This document shows positions 7,506 to 16,843 of a stretch of 64,000 bases of DNA, piece after piece. The DNA is from JAAXHH01 sp965225915 (GTDB taxonomy: Bacteria; JAAXHH01). Within the stretch, counting starts at the first letter, position 1. Each line of letters begins with the position of its first letter. Below the pieces are notes generated by a model that saw only the letters and a list, made by a program, of their open reading frames with translations, was not told the origin of the DNA and did not search any database. The stretch is taken from contig OZ245326.1 in the NCBI GenBank assembly GCA_965225915.1, positions 930,001-994,000 on the forward strand, given 5' to 3'. The position numbers and the translations under genes were made by a program.

Positions 7506-8408
7506 TCATTCCTTCCGGTTTTCTTTCTTGTTCAGGCGCGCTTGTTCCGCAAAGATCGCCACTGTTTCTTCCAGTCCACGGTCCCGGTCCACGGTCTCCG
7601 GACGTTCGTGGCCGATGGGACTGTCGGCAATAAGCTGAAAGATATCGGCGGCGCCTTCGTGAAAATGGGGGGTAACTCCAGCCTGTTCGTACGTCGCCGC
7701 GATCTCGCGCATCTCGCCGACCCATCGAAAGGCCTTGGCCGACAGACTCTTCAGTCCGCCCATCGACTTGAGCCGTTGCGACTGACTCTCTTCGAATTCA
7801 GCCAGCAGTTCTTTGTTCAGCCCCATGACCTCTGCCGCGATCAGCGCTGCGGCATGCAGGGCGGAGGTCCCCTTCGTCACCGAGGCGTAGCACATCTTGA
7901 TGCCGGACGCGCGCCCTATTTCACCACCCAGAGGCCGAACGAGAATGCCGTGCCCATCGAGTTGCGTGAGCACCGCTTCGTGGGGGCCCGATGCGTAGAA
8001 GCGCGTCTTTTCGCTGCCGCCCGGCGGACCGCCTATGATGCCCGCGTCGATAAAACGGCCGCCCGCTCCTGTGATGATCTCATCGATCTCCCGGGCCGTG
8101 GCCGGTGAAACCGCGTTGCAGTCGGCGTAGGGCGCGGTAGATCCTGTCCGGCGCATGGCGTCCGCCACCCGCTCGGCAAGCGACCTGACCTGATCGGGCA
8201 CCAGGATGGCCAGGATGAGATCGGAATCCCGTACAAGGTCATCCAGGTCCGGCACGTCCCGGATACCCGCGGTCTCAGTCAGTTCCCGTGTTCTTTCGCT
8301 GCGGTCCGTGAGACAGGTGGCCACGTCGAATCCACCGGCCAGGAGGCAACGACCTACGGAATGACCCATCTCTCCCGGACTCAGTATGGCGATCTTGTTC
8401 ACCTTCAT
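7506..8408 (-). CDS. NAD(P)-dependent oxidoreductase, 6PGDH-type with DUF1932 C-terminal domain
   Basis: The N-terminus KIAILSPGEMGHSVGRCLLAGG is a Rossmann dinucleotide-binding turn of the 6-phosphogluconate/hydroxyisobutyrate dehydrogenase superfamily. The motif FIDAGIIGGPPGG fits the conserved substrate segment, and the second half (IKMCYASVTKGTSALHAAALIAAEVMGL) is a DUF1932 domain. It should oxidise a 2-hydroxy or 3-hydroxy acid with NAD(P). The gene is followed by the beta-propeller gene with an ATGA overlap and preceded by a methyltransferase gene. The substrate is not evident. Confidence 0.85.
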   Translation of the reverse strand: MKVNKIAILSPGEMGHSVGRCLLAGGFDVATCLTDRSERTRELTETAGIRDVPDLDDLVRDSDLILAILVPDQVRSLAERVADAMRRTGSTAPYADCNAVSPATAREIDEIITGAGGRFIDAGIIGGPPGGSEKTRFYASGPHEAVLTQLDGHGILVRPLGGEIGRASGIKMCYASVTKGTSALHAAALIAAEVMGLNKELLAEFEESQSQRLKSMGGLKSLSAKAFRWVGEMREIAATYEQAGVTPHFHEGAADIFQLIADSPIGHERPETVDRDRGLEETVAIFAEQARLNKKENRKE

Positions 8409-8420
8409 GGTCGTCTCCCG

Positions 8421-9059
8421 TCAGATTGATTTACGCCGAGCAACCAAGCGTCGAATGACCCGGTGGCCTTCATCGGCCTCTTCGTCGTGCAGCACGGCGA
8501 ACTGATCACCGGGCAGCCGGCTCGCGGGCTCGCCCTCCTTGAAGCACCAGTCCGGGTTCTGCGAAGGTCGGTAGTGCAGATGCTCCATGGTGAAACCCTG
8601 CCACGCGATGAGACCGCCAGCGGCGACCACGGGCCAAGCGTAGTCGAACACCGCTTCTTCCCAGTACATCACGCTGATGACCAGCGCGAATAGCCGGCCT
8701 TCGGGTGGCCGCCACGTGTTCAGGTCCGCCTGCACGCACGTGAGGCGGCTGGCCAGGCCGTTGTCCGCCGCCCTGGCCCTCAGTCGGTCCAGCGCCACGT
8801 CCGATATGTCCACGGCCAGCACATCCCGGCCGGTACGGGCCAGCGACAGGGCCTGATCCGACATACCGCAGGCCAGTTCCAGTACGGGGCCTTCCTTTAT
8901 CCCCGCGGAAAAGGCACTTTCGTACAGCGGACACGTTTCCCGCGTCAAAGATTGCTTCGGCGCCAGGTAACGTTCGTTCCACTTCAGCCGGTCGGGATGG
9001 TTTTCAAGACGACCCGGGTGGTTTTCGGGCCGATCGGGGCGTCGGGCCGAGTTCGCCAA
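8421..9059 (-). CDS. SAM-dependent methyltransferase (thiopurine/tellurite-resistance type)
   Basis: The motif VLELACGMSDQALSLARTGRDVLAVDISDVALDRL is a class I methyltransferase core and SRLTCVQADLNTW is motif II. A longer in-frame start at 9296 would overlap the upstream gene by more than 200 bases, so I choose TTG 9059, just after that gene's stop and close to a GGA sequence. The true start is uncertain. The N-terminus holds a small tandem repeat (ENHPGRL-ENHPDRL) before KWNERY, the usual beginning of the fold. The glycine-rich loop is ELACGMS rather than GCGxG. The substrate is unknown. Confidence 0.75.
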   Translation of the reverse strand: MANSARRPDRPENHPGRLENHPDRLKWNERYLAPKQSLTRETCPLYESAFSAGIKEGPVLELACGMSDQALSLARTGRDVLAVDISDVALDRLRARAADNGLASRLTCVQADLNTWRPPEGRLFALVISVMYWEEAVFDYAWPVVAAGGLIAWQGFTMEHLHYRPSQNPDWCFKEGEPASRLPGDQFAVLHDEEADEGHRVIRRLVARRKSI

Positions 9060-9073
9060 CTTTATTGATCCTG

Positions 9074-10099
9074 TCAGATTTCCTGAGCCACGACGAGGAT
9101 ATGGCTGCCCTGCCTCACCGGTGCCCGGTAGGCCTGCGAAAGCACGTAACCGTCCACGCCGGCCTGCACCGGCCAGGGCGCGTCGTCGATGCGGTAGAAG
9201 TCGTGTAGGAATCCTGCCGTCTGACCCGCCTTTATCCGCTCCCCGCAGGACATCAGTGGTTCGTAATGCCCCGGAAAGGGAGCGGGAACATAGCATTCCC
9301 GTTGGATGATGGCCGTCCGTACCTGGGTTCCTTCGGCGTGATGGGCGATCGGCTGGATTTCTCCCACTAGCTGGCCGTGACGAATCGCCGCTGCGCGGAT
9401 GCCGTGCCGGGCGTACCGCACACCGGCCGGGTTGACCGATTCTCCCCAGCCCAGTTCGGTACCGATGGTGATCTTCCCCAGCCGTTCCGCTTCGCTGACC
9501 ATCAGGCCGGGGGTCTCGTTCTGGTACACCATCACGAAGGGCGTCCCGAACCAGCGGGCCGTTTCGTCGATGACGGCCGCCTGTTCCGGGTCATCCACCT
9601 CGTGATAGCTCACGCAGTGCGCGAATTCCAGCTCGGAACCGCCGGAATGGATGTCGGTTACGACATGCACCCGGGGCCAGAGATTCTCCCGTACGAAGGT
9701 GGCGATCCGGTGCGTAATGCCTGCAAGGGCCGGTGATGTGCCGGCCCCTTCCACGAAGGCTCTGTTCAGATTGACCCCGTCGTCTGCGTCGCTCGCGCGG
9801 CGACCCGCGTGGAATGCGGCGGGGTTGAGCACGGGAATGAAGACCAGGCGCCCGACGACGTCCTCCAGGCGGACCTCCCGCATCAGGTGCCTGATCGCCA
9901 CGGGGCCTTCGTATTCGTTTCCATGATTGGATCCGCTGGCCAGGAGCCCTTCGCCAGCGCGGACATCCGGACCGACCATGACCGTGAGCGGAACGAGGTG
10001 ATCTCCCCAGAGTGAATCGTGTTCAAGGGCGACCCAGTAGTCCCGGCGTCCGGGAGAATCGAGATCGAGCTTGTCAGGACGAACGATGATGCGGGGCAT
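9074..10099 (-). CDS. Succinylglutamate desuccinylase/aspartoacylase family zinc amidohydrolase
   Basis: Zinc ligands are visible as His59 and Glu62 in SNHGNEYEG and His151 in DIHSGG. VNLNRAF carries the substrate-binding arginine, and TELGWGE probably holds the catalytic glutamate. At 341 residues it matches the M14-like AstE/aspartoacylase group. The family removes acyl groups from N-acyl amino acids or related amides. It lies directly downstream of the UxaA-type dehydratase gene with 24 bases between them, so the two are probably co-transcribed. The natural substrate is not known. Confidence 0.85.
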   Translation of the reverse strand: MPRIIVRPDKLDLDSPGRRDYWVALEHDSLWGDHLVPLTVMVGPDVRAGEGLLASGSNHGNEYEGPVAIRHLMREVRLEDVVGRLVFIPVLNPAAFHAGRRASDADDGVNLNRAFVEGAGTSPALAGITHRIATFVRENLWPRVHVVTDIHSGGSELEFAHCVSYHEVDDPEQAAVIDETARWFGTPFVMVYQNETPGLMVSEAERLGKITIGTELGWGESVNPAGVRYARHGIRAAAIRHGQLVGEIQPIAHHAEGTQVRTAIIQRECYVPAPFPGHYEPLMSCGERIKAGQTAGFLHDFYRIDDAPWPVQAGVDGYVLSQAYRAPVRQGSHILVVAQEI

Positions 10100-10123
10100 T
10101 CCTACCCTTCCATGGTGAAAAGG

Positions 10124-12826
10124 TCACACCGAGACGCCGAGGAGACCCCGCGTAATCTGGAAGTCCATGTTGCCGAGCTCCGTGGCGCGGGGTGCGTGCA
10201 CCCGGGCCACCGTGTCCCGAATCAGGTTAAGCAGGCTTTGGCGCCATTCCTCCGGAGGGCCGGTTAGAATAAGATCGACATCTTCGCGTAGTGGACCGGG
10301 AAGATCATTGTCGCTCACCTGTACCACCGGAACCATGGGGTGGCCGGGTAGTACATGTCCGCCCACACCGGCCAGCATGATCTCCACGCCCACGGCACCC
10401 AGTCCGGTCAGGGTCTCCACCCAGTGGGTCGTCTGCGTCTCCATGACGTGAAACCCCGGTATCTTCACGGGTTCGCCGTAGCTCAAGGTCGGGCGCGGCC
10501 GCTGATCATACAGGTCCTTCCCGAACGCGGGATGGTCGAGCAGCGCGGCATTATCCGGTATGACGACCGTGCCGCCGCTTTCCACCACGTCATGGACCAA
10601 TCGCGTCAGCGCGCCTGCCAGGTCAGGGGAGACGGTTTCGGTGGCGGACAGGCCCAACCGGAGCCGGGAAAGTCCGCTTTCACCGGAGTCCGGTCTTTCA
10701 CATCCGTCCAAGACTTCTGTAAACCACGCTTCGATGCGATCCAGGACTTTATCAATACCGCCGTCCATCTGCACGCTGGCCCACCCGTAGCCTCCCGGAT
10801 CGATCCCCCGCTCGATCAACTGCTGACGGTAGAAATCGTTGTGGGTGCGCTCGCAGCCATGCTCCAGGAGCAGGGCGACCGCCGTCATTGGGTGCGTCAG
10901 GTAGCCGGTCATGGTGCGAATGTACATCTCCTCCGACACGCCTCCCGATGCGCCGCACCCCTCGGTATGCACCAGGGTGACGAACCGGGATATACCGGCG
11001 TCGTGGCCAACGCCTCTCTCGGTCAGCCGTTCCGCTGCCATGCGTGCGATCTGTCCGGAGCACAGGCTGGTGGGCATGATAAGGCCGATCCGGTCGGTGG
11101 CGAAGGAACCGTTCACTTCGTACATAGGCAGTTTGATCGGAAGGGGCGGCGGACGTTCATCCGTCCTGATCGGCAACGGACTTCCCGTCGGTTCGGGCCG
11201 GTCACGGAGGATCCGAAGCCTGCTGCTGTCCGTCTGGCGCCAGTCCCGCCAGATTTGAGTCTGGCTGTGGCCCGCCCGTTCTCCACGGGTTAGCTGGTCC
11301 GATGCCGTGCGAAGCGTCAACTCGAGGGTCTGCCGGCCCAGTTCGTCCATGGCCACGCCATCGAGGTAAGCCCCCGCGTTCACGTCCATTTCTCCGGAGA
11401 GCATTTCAAACCGCTTCGTGGTCGTTACGATCTTGATCGTCGGTACGAACGGGAAATTGGTGATGGAACCGTTCCCGGTCACGAAAAAGATGAGATTACC
11501 GCCCGACGCCACCTGGCCCGCGATGCTTTCCAGGTCATTACCGGGGCTGTCCATGAAATAGTAACCGGGGTTTTTCATGCGGACGCCGTAGTCTATGGCG
11601 TAGTCGAGGCGTACGTCCGGATGGCGCTTGTGCGCCGCGCCGATGGATTTGAGCACGATGTTGTAGATACCCCTGAGCTTGTTTCCGCCCGACGGGTTGG
11701 CGTCGACCGACTGTCCATGCCATGTCGTGCGTTCCTGGAACCGCTCGACCATGCGCAGGAAGGTACGGGCCGTATCGATATCCCGGACATTCTGCAGCAG
11801 GTAGGGTTCGCCGCCGATGAGTTCGTCAGTTTCCGCGAGATTCGCCTTGCCGCCGAAACGGATGATGTCACGAGCCACCAGCGCGGCCAGGGGATTTCCG
11901 GAGATACCTGAAAATGAGTCGGAGCCGCCGCACTGCAGGGCGATGTTCAGGTGAGCTGTCGAAGCCGGCTTTCGGGACAACCGGTTGACCACTTCGAACC
12001 ATCCGGCGACGGTCTTCGCGTTGCGCACCAGGTCTTCATTGAATCCACCCCCGAGCGTGTCGAAACGGTGAAGCACGTCATCAAGCGGATAGGCGTGTTT
12101 TCTCATGTAGGCTTCCAGCATCCGGCCCGTGACCGCTTCGGTGCCGCGGTCCACCGACAGTACCGCGCCTACGTTGGAATGGACCATGAAGCCCGCCAGC
12201 GTCCTCAGCACCAGTTCCCGGTTGTTGGGGTCTACGCCGGCGCCTCCCTCGGTGTGAGCGACAGCGACCACGCCGTCAATGTTCGGATATCCCGCGGCGC
12301 GGTCCTTCAACCTGGATTCCAGTTGTCTTACGAAACTGGCCGTCTGGGAGGTAATACCTAGAAGAACGATGTAGTTGCGGGTTCCAACGCCCCGATCGCT
12401 ACCCCGGTCGTACCCGTCAAACGCCGGCGGGTTGTCAGATACCTGGACCGGTTTTCCCGGGACGAAGGAGGACTCGTCCAGTTCGTAGGGCACCAGGCGG
12501 TCTTCGAAGTTTGGCTTGTCCGGGAGGGTGAAATCGACCCTGCGCACCCGAAGCGCATCGAGCATGTCGGCGTTGCAGATGTAGTCGCCGGGAGCAATAT
12601 CCCTGATTGCCCGGCCGAAGGGCAGGCCCCAGGAAAGGACCGCCTCGCCGGCGCGGATGTGCTGGACGGCGAATCGATGTCCTTCGAGCTGAGTATGGCG
12701 CAGCGAAAAGGATGCTCCGGTGTCATCGACCACTCTCGTTCCAGCTTCCATTCCCGTGGATACGATGGCCACGTTGTCGCCCGGTTCGGGTAGACGTGCG
12801 ATATCATTCAGCCGGAAGACAGACAA
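10124..12826 (-). CDS. UxaA-family dehydratase (altronate/galactarate dehydratase type, fused)
   Basis: This 900-residue protein combines an N-terminal SAF domain (residues about 10-95) with the large UxaA/GarD catalytic region. The catalytic region shows DRGVGTRNYIVLLGITSQTASF, VVAVAHTEGGAGVDP, LQCGGSDSFSGISGNP and VHTEGCGASGGVSEEMY. A second stretch (IGLIMPTSLCSGQIARMA, VTLVHTEGCGASGG) repeats the first, so the fold appears internally duplicated. This makes it longer than the usual enzyme of about 500 residues. Family members use Fe or Mn to dehydrate sugar acids. The start is TTG at 12826. It heads the minus-strand catabolic run ending at 5713. Confidence 0.85.
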   Translation of the reverse strand: MSVFRLNDIARLPEPGDNVAIVSTGMEAGTRVVDDTGASFSLRHTQLEGHRFAVQHIRAGEAVLSWGLPFGRAIRDIAPGDYICNADMLDALRVRRVDFTLPDKPNFEDRLVPYELDESSFVPGKPVQVSDNPPAFDGYDRGSDRGVGTRNYIVLLGITSQTASFVRQLESRLKDRAAGYPNIDGVVAVAHTEGGAGVDPNNRELVLRTLAGFMVHSNVGAVLSVDRGTEAVTGRMLEAYMRKHAYPLDDVLHRFDTLGGGFNEDLVRNAKTVAGWFEVVNRLSRKPASTAHLNIALQCGGSDSFSGISGNPLAALVARDIIRFGGKANLAETDELIGGEPYLLQNVRDIDTARTFLRMVERFQERTTWHGQSVDANPSGGNKLRGIYNIVLKSIGAAHKRHPDVRLDYAIDYGVRMKNPGYYFMDSPGNDLESIAGQVASGGNLIFFVTGNGSITNFPFVPTIKIVTTTKRFEMLSGEMDVNAGAYLDGVAMDELGRQTLELTLRTASDQLTRGERAGHSQTQIWRDWRQTDSSRLRILRDRPEPTGSPLPIRTDERPPPLPIKLPMYEVNGSFATDRIGLIMPTSLCSGQIARMAAERLTERGVGHDAGISRFVTLVHTEGCGASGGVSEEMYIRTMTGYLTHPMTAVALLLEHGCERTHNDFYRQQLIERGIDPGGYGWASVQMDGGIDKVLDRIEAWFTEVLDGCERPDSGESGLSRLRLGLSATETVSPDLAGALTRLVHDVVESGGTVVIPDNAALLDHPAFGKDLYDQRPRPTLSYGEPVKIPGFHVMETQTTHWVETLTGLGAVGVEIMLAGVGGHVLPGHPMVPVVQVSDNDLPGPLREDVDLILTGPPEEWRQSLLNLIRDTVARVHAPRATELGNMDFQITRGLLGVSV

Positions 12827-13113
12827 GATACTAAAATTCCTCTCGTGTATGATTCATGGATGGGGAAATCAGCACGATGCTGGACATGAAAGGTAACACC
12901 CGTATCGATTCAATGTCAAAGGTTAATCACCGGCCTCAATCCCGGCCGATCAGGGCCGCTTCAGCCCCTGCCGCCGGTATTGACTACGGTAGTGTATGGT
13001 GTACATTACTGCGCAGGGCGCGCCCCGGGTAGTATCCGGCATGCCGGACCCGGCCGGATTATTGGCGCGTCCAAAGACAGCCATACCTTTTACCAGTCGC
13101 CCGGAGGTCCTCG

Positions 13114-14706
13114 ATGCTCGTAGGGTACGTCAGTGATGAACGATACGTCGCCATTCCGGATGTGCTGCTCGAATTCGAATCCGGCGGCGAATCCAACGAG
13201 ACGCGTTCCCGGGCCACGGGGGCGATTTTCGCGGAAGTGACGCCCGGGCGGGAGTACAAGGTCACACTGGCGTGCCGCGATTACGGTTTTAAGAGTGTTC
13301 GCATGACGCCCCACGACGACCGGCCCTATCATTTCCGCCTGCTGCGGGACGGCCTGCTGGGGTACATGTGGCCCAAGTGGATCCGATCGGGTGAAAAATC
13401 GGAATTCCGCGTGCACGCCGTGGAAGCCTACAAGCTGGAACTGTACCGGTACGGTTGGAAAAAAGAATACATCCGAAACATCGGCTGGTACGACGAACAC
13501 GGTCCCCGCGCCACCATGCAGATTACGCCGGACGGCGACTACACCAGGACCGGCGTTCGGTGGAATACCCAGGGCTATACCAATCCACACCACAAGCAGT
13601 ACATCGAAGCTCCGAGCCGGTCCGGCCTGTATTATCTCCATGCCTCTACGGAGAGCGGCGTTTTCTTCTCCTTCCCCTGGGTCGTCGCCCCGGCCGCGCC
13701 GACAACCGACGTGGCCGTGCTGGCCGCCAACATCAACTGGAACGCGTACAACAACTTCGGGGGACGTAGCAATTACATCCATGCCGACGAGTTTCCCCTG
13801 ACGCCCACGGTTAATGCCCGGTACGATCTGAAACGGTACACCGATTCCGAGCACCGGGTCTACAGCGCCGATGACTACGCGCCTCTGTCCTTCGACCGGC
13901 CGGAGCCGATCAACCACGTCCCGGAAGACGTCCAGGCCACCGATATGATCAGCGGCCGCGCGGCCTGTCACGTCGCTCCCGCGGAATGGCGGTTCCTGGC
14001 GTGGATGGAAAGGGAGGGTTTCGACTACGACCTGTACGCCGAAACGCAGTTCCATGAAGGCGTCCTTCCCCTGGACCAGTACAAGGTGCTGATCACCACC
14101 ACCCATCCGGAATACTGGTCACGGGACATGTACTATCGGCTCAAGGACTGGGTGTTCGAATCCGGCGGCAGGCTCATGTACCTGGGAGGCAACGGGCTGA
14201 ACTGCGAGGTCGAGTTCACGGACGAATATACGATGAAGGTCAGGAACGGCAATGTCATGGAGTTGGACCGTCCCATGGAAGGCGCCGAAAGCCGCTTCGA
14301 CATCTACAACGAATCCGAGGCGAATCTGCTCGGGGTGGCGTTCACACGGACGGGGATCATGACCAGCGCGCCATACCGGGTGGTTGACGCGAAACACTGG
14401 GTATTCGCCGGCACGGGCGTCGCGGAAGGCGATATCTTCGGCGAGGCGAGTCTTCACGAACGGGTGCCGGGCGGCGCATCGGGGCACGAGACCGACAAGA
14501 TCACGCCCAGTTCGCCAGTGAACACCCGCCTGCTCGCCAAGGGTACCAACATGGACGAAGGCGGCGCCGAGATGGTCGTGCATGAAACGGACAGCGGCGG
14601 GATGGTGTTTTCAGTGGGTTCGATCACCTATCCGTCGTCGATCCTCGTCGATGAGGTGGTGTCGAAGGTCACGTCCAACGTGTTGAAGCGGTTCCTGAGG
14701 GGCTGA
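13114..14706 (+). CDS. N,N-dimethylformamidase large (beta) subunit-like protein
   Basis: The 530-residue sequence has the hallmark segments SGLYYLHASTESGVFFSFPWVVAP, DVAVLAANINWNAYNNFGGRSNY and GFDYDLYAETQFH. It also has LITTTHPEYWSRDMYYRLKDWVFESGGRLMYLGGNGL and a C-terminal GGMVFSVGSITYPSS. These define the amidohydrolase large subunit family of dimethylformamidase (DmfA2). The small subunit is not present nearby, so the protein may act alone or on another amide. The ATG follows a ggaggt sequence. The gene is isolated on the plus strand; 12827-13113 upstream holds only a weak promoter-like TTGACT (12980). Confidence 0.8.
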   Translation: MLVGYVSDERYVAIPDVLLEFESGGESNETRSRATGAIFAEVTPGREYKVTLACRDYGFKSVRMTPHDDRPYHFRLLRDGLLGYMWPKWIRSGEKSEFRVHAVEAYKLELYRYGWKKEYIRNIGWYDEHGPRATMQITPDGDYTRTGVRWNTQGYTNPHHKQYIEAPSRSGLYYLHASTESGVFFSFPWVVAPAAPTTDVAVLAANINWNAYNNFGGRSNYIHADEFPLTPTVNARYDLKRYTDSEHRVYSADDYAPLSFDRPEPINHVPEDVQATDMISGRAACHVAPAEWRFLAWMEREGFDYDLYAETQFHEGVLPLDQYKVLITTTHPEYWSRDMYYRLKDWVFESGGRLMYLGGNGLNCEVEFTDEYTMKVRNGNVMELDRPMEGAESRFDIYNESEANLLGVAFTRTGIMTSAPYRVVDAKHWVFAGTGVAEGDIFGEASLHERVPGGASGHETDKITPSSPVNTRLLAKGTNMDEGGAEMVVHETDSGGMVFSVGSITYPSSILVDEVVSKVTSNVLKRFLRG

Positions 14707-14722
14707 CCACGGCTCGGGTTGA

Positions 14723-15673
14723 TCACAACTTGCGCTGGTAGACGCCCCCTACCCTGTGATTGTGACCCTTTTCGAGAATCAGGTCCGCCCGTTCGCGGGT
14801 GGGCAGGATGTTCTCGCGAAGGTTGACCAGGTTGATGTCCTGCCAGATGCCCCTGGCCGTATCCACGGCCTCTTCGGTGCTCAGCCCCGCGTAGTGGTGA
14901 AAGTAGGAGTCCGGATCCTGGAAGGCGGTATCCCGTAACCGTAGAAACCGATCTATGTACCACTGCTCGAGATCGTGTTCCTCCGCTTCCACGAAAATCG
15001 AGAAATCGATGAAGTCGGAGACGAAGACGCGGGGCGGCGCGGCGCCGGCTCCGAGGTGACCGGTCTGCAGGATATTCAATCCCTCCAGGATGATGATATC
15101 CGGCTGGGAAATCGTCTTTACGACATCCGGGACGATGTCGTAGACCAGGTGCCGGTACACGGGAACCGTGATCCTGGCGTGACCGGACTTCACGTCTGCC
15201 ATCACCTGAACCAGCCGCCGGAGATCGTAGCTTTCCGGAAAGCCCTTCCGGTGCATCAACCCTCTTTCTTCCAGCACGCGGTTGGGGAACAGAAATCCAT
15301 CCGTGGTGACCAGGTCGACCCTGGGATGGTTCGGCCAGCGACTCAGCAGGGCCTGCAGGATTCGGGCCGTCGTGCTCTTTCCCACCGCTACGCTGCCGCC
15401 GATGCCGATGACGTAGGGGACCCTGGCGGCCGGCTTTCCGAGAAAGGTATCCATAACCTGGGACAGGTGCTGCGCCGCCGCCACGTGGAGGTTGAGAAAC
15501 CGCGACATGGGTAGGTATACCTCCGCGACCTCGTCGAGGGAGACCATTTCGTTGATGCCGTGCAGTTCCTGCAGGTCTTCTTCAGACAGGGTCAGCGGCG
15601 TCGCGGCGCGCAACTTCGACCATTCGTCGCGGGACATGTGATTGTATGGGGAAAGCGAAGACGATGGGGACAT
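14723..15673 (-). CDS. coaA: Type I pantothenate kinase
   Basis: The P-loop IGGSVAVGKSTTAR is at residues 91-104. It is followed by LVTTDGFLFPNRVLEERGLMHRKGFPESYD, the pantothenate-binding segment of CoaA, and IIILEGLNILQTG. At 316 residues it equals the family length. It phosphorylates pantothenate in the first step of coenzyme A synthesis in the cytosol. It converges with the dimethylformamidase-like gene (16-base gap). The gene appears intact and ordinary. Confidence 0.95.
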   Translation of the reverse strand: MSPSSSLSPYNHMSRDEWSKLRAATPLTLSEEDLQELHGINEMVSLDEVAEVYLPMSRFLNLHVAAAQHLSQVMDTFLGKPAARVPYVIGIGGSVAVGKSTTARILQALLSRWPNHPRVDLVTTDGFLFPNRVLEERGLMHRKGFPESYDLRRLVQVMADVKSGHARITVPVYRHLVYDIVPDVVKTISQPDIIILEGLNILQTGHLGAGAAPPRVFVSDFIDFSIFVEAEEHDLEQWYIDRFLRLRDTAFQDPDSYFHHYAGLSTEEAVDTARGIWQDINLVNLRENILPTRERADLILEKGHNHRVGGVYQRKL

Positions 15674-15708
15674 GGGTGCCGTTCCGTCAGGGCTCGTTAT
15701 GGCCGAGG

Positions 15709-16836
15709 TTATGGCCGAGAGGCCGAATCGTCAATCACGGCTCGATCAACCGTTTGTTGTTCAAGCAGTTCCGCCACGGGTTCCGCGCCGACTCCCGGTG
15801 AATCGGACAGGACCATCTGCGAGGGACCCGATAGTTCCAGCGCGGGCGCGCTCAGATCCCGCTCGTAGAACCGTGTGCTGGGAAAAACGTCCGACGGGTA
15901 TTTCATGTTGGGCAGGGTCGCCAGCGCCATGCAGAACGACGCGCCCAGGGCCGATTCGAGCATCCCGCCCGTCCAGCAGGGAATACCCTCCTCCTCGCAT
16001 ACCCGGTTCACTTCCAGCGCCTGGGTTACTCCGCCGACCCGCGCGGGCTTGATGTTGATCCAGCGAGCGGCGCCGATCCGGATCGCCTTGCGGGCCTTTG
16101 CGGGGGAAGTGATGCTCTCGTCCAGGCAGACCGGGGTTTCGATCGCGTTCTGCAACACCGCATGGTCGACCAGGTCGTCGCGCATCAGGGGCTGTTCGAT
16201 CATGGCCAGGTTGTACCGGTCCAGCTTTTTGAACATGGGCAGGTCGTCCAGCGTGTAACCGCTGTTGCAATCGATATGAAAAACCGTATCGGGAAAGGAC
16301 GAACGGACCGCGGCGATCATTTCCAGGTCCCATCCCGGACTGTACTTCAGCTTGATCCGCTTGAATCCCGCTTCCACGGCCCGGTCGATATTGCCCAGCA
16401 GCATGTCGATGCTGTCCTGCACGCCGAAGTCGGCGCCCACGTCGATGACCGGCCCCTTGCCGCCGATCAGTTTCCACAACGGCTTGCCTTCCAGCCGCGC
16501 GCGCAGGTCCCACCAGGCCGCGTCCAGACCACCCTTGGCGAAAAAGTTGCCCGCCACCCAGGAGCATGTCTCGTGCAAGTCATGGCCGCTGTCTATCTGC
16601 TTGCCGATCAACAGGGGGGCGAGCACGTCCCGTATCACGGCGAAGACGCCGGCCGTGTATTCCGGGCTGTAGGTCGGCCTGGCGAGCGGTGTCGTCTCCC
16701 CCCAGCCCACAACGTCGCCGGCATGCATCTTCACCAGGACGCTCTCGATGACGTCGTCACTGCCGTAGGCCGTGCGCCACGGATAGATCAGGGGCATGGC
16801 TACATGATAGAGCTCTACGGCATCGATGACGGGCAT
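15709..16836 (-). CDS. Enolase superfamily enzyme, o-succinylbenzoate synthase/N-acylamino acid racemase type
   Basis: The capping domain opens with MPVIDAVELYHVAMPLIYPWRTAYG. The barrel carries RIKLKYSPGWD (catalytic KxK), HIDCNSGY and MIEQPL (metal Asp and Glu), CLDESITSP and NIKPARVGGVTQ. This arrangement fits the MenC/NAAAR subgroup of the mandelate racemase-muconate lactonising superfamily. No other menaquinone genes are nearby, so a racemase or other catabolic role is as likely as o-succinylbenzoate synthesis. It lies seven bases downstream of the Tm-1-like gene, implying an operon. Confidence 0.85.
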   Translation of the reverse strand: MPVIDAVELYHVAMPLIYPWRTAYGSDDVIESVLVKMHAGDVVGWGETTPLARPTYSPEYTAGVFAVIRDVLAPLLIGKQIDSGHDLHETCSWVAGNFFAKGGLDAAWWDLRARLEGKPLWKLIGGKGPVIDVGADFGVQDSIDMLLGNIDRAVEAGFKRIKLKYSPGWDLEMIAAVRSSFPDTVFHIDCNSGYTLDDLPMFKKLDRYNLAMIEQPLMRDDLVDHAVLQNAIETPVCLDESITSPAKARKAIRIGAARWINIKPARVGGVTQALEVNRVCEEEGIPCWTGGMLESALGASFCMALATLPNMKYPSDVFPSTRFYERDLSAPALELSGPSQMVLSDSPGVGAEPVAELLEQQTVDRAVIDDSASRP

Positions 16837-16843
16837 TTCGGCC

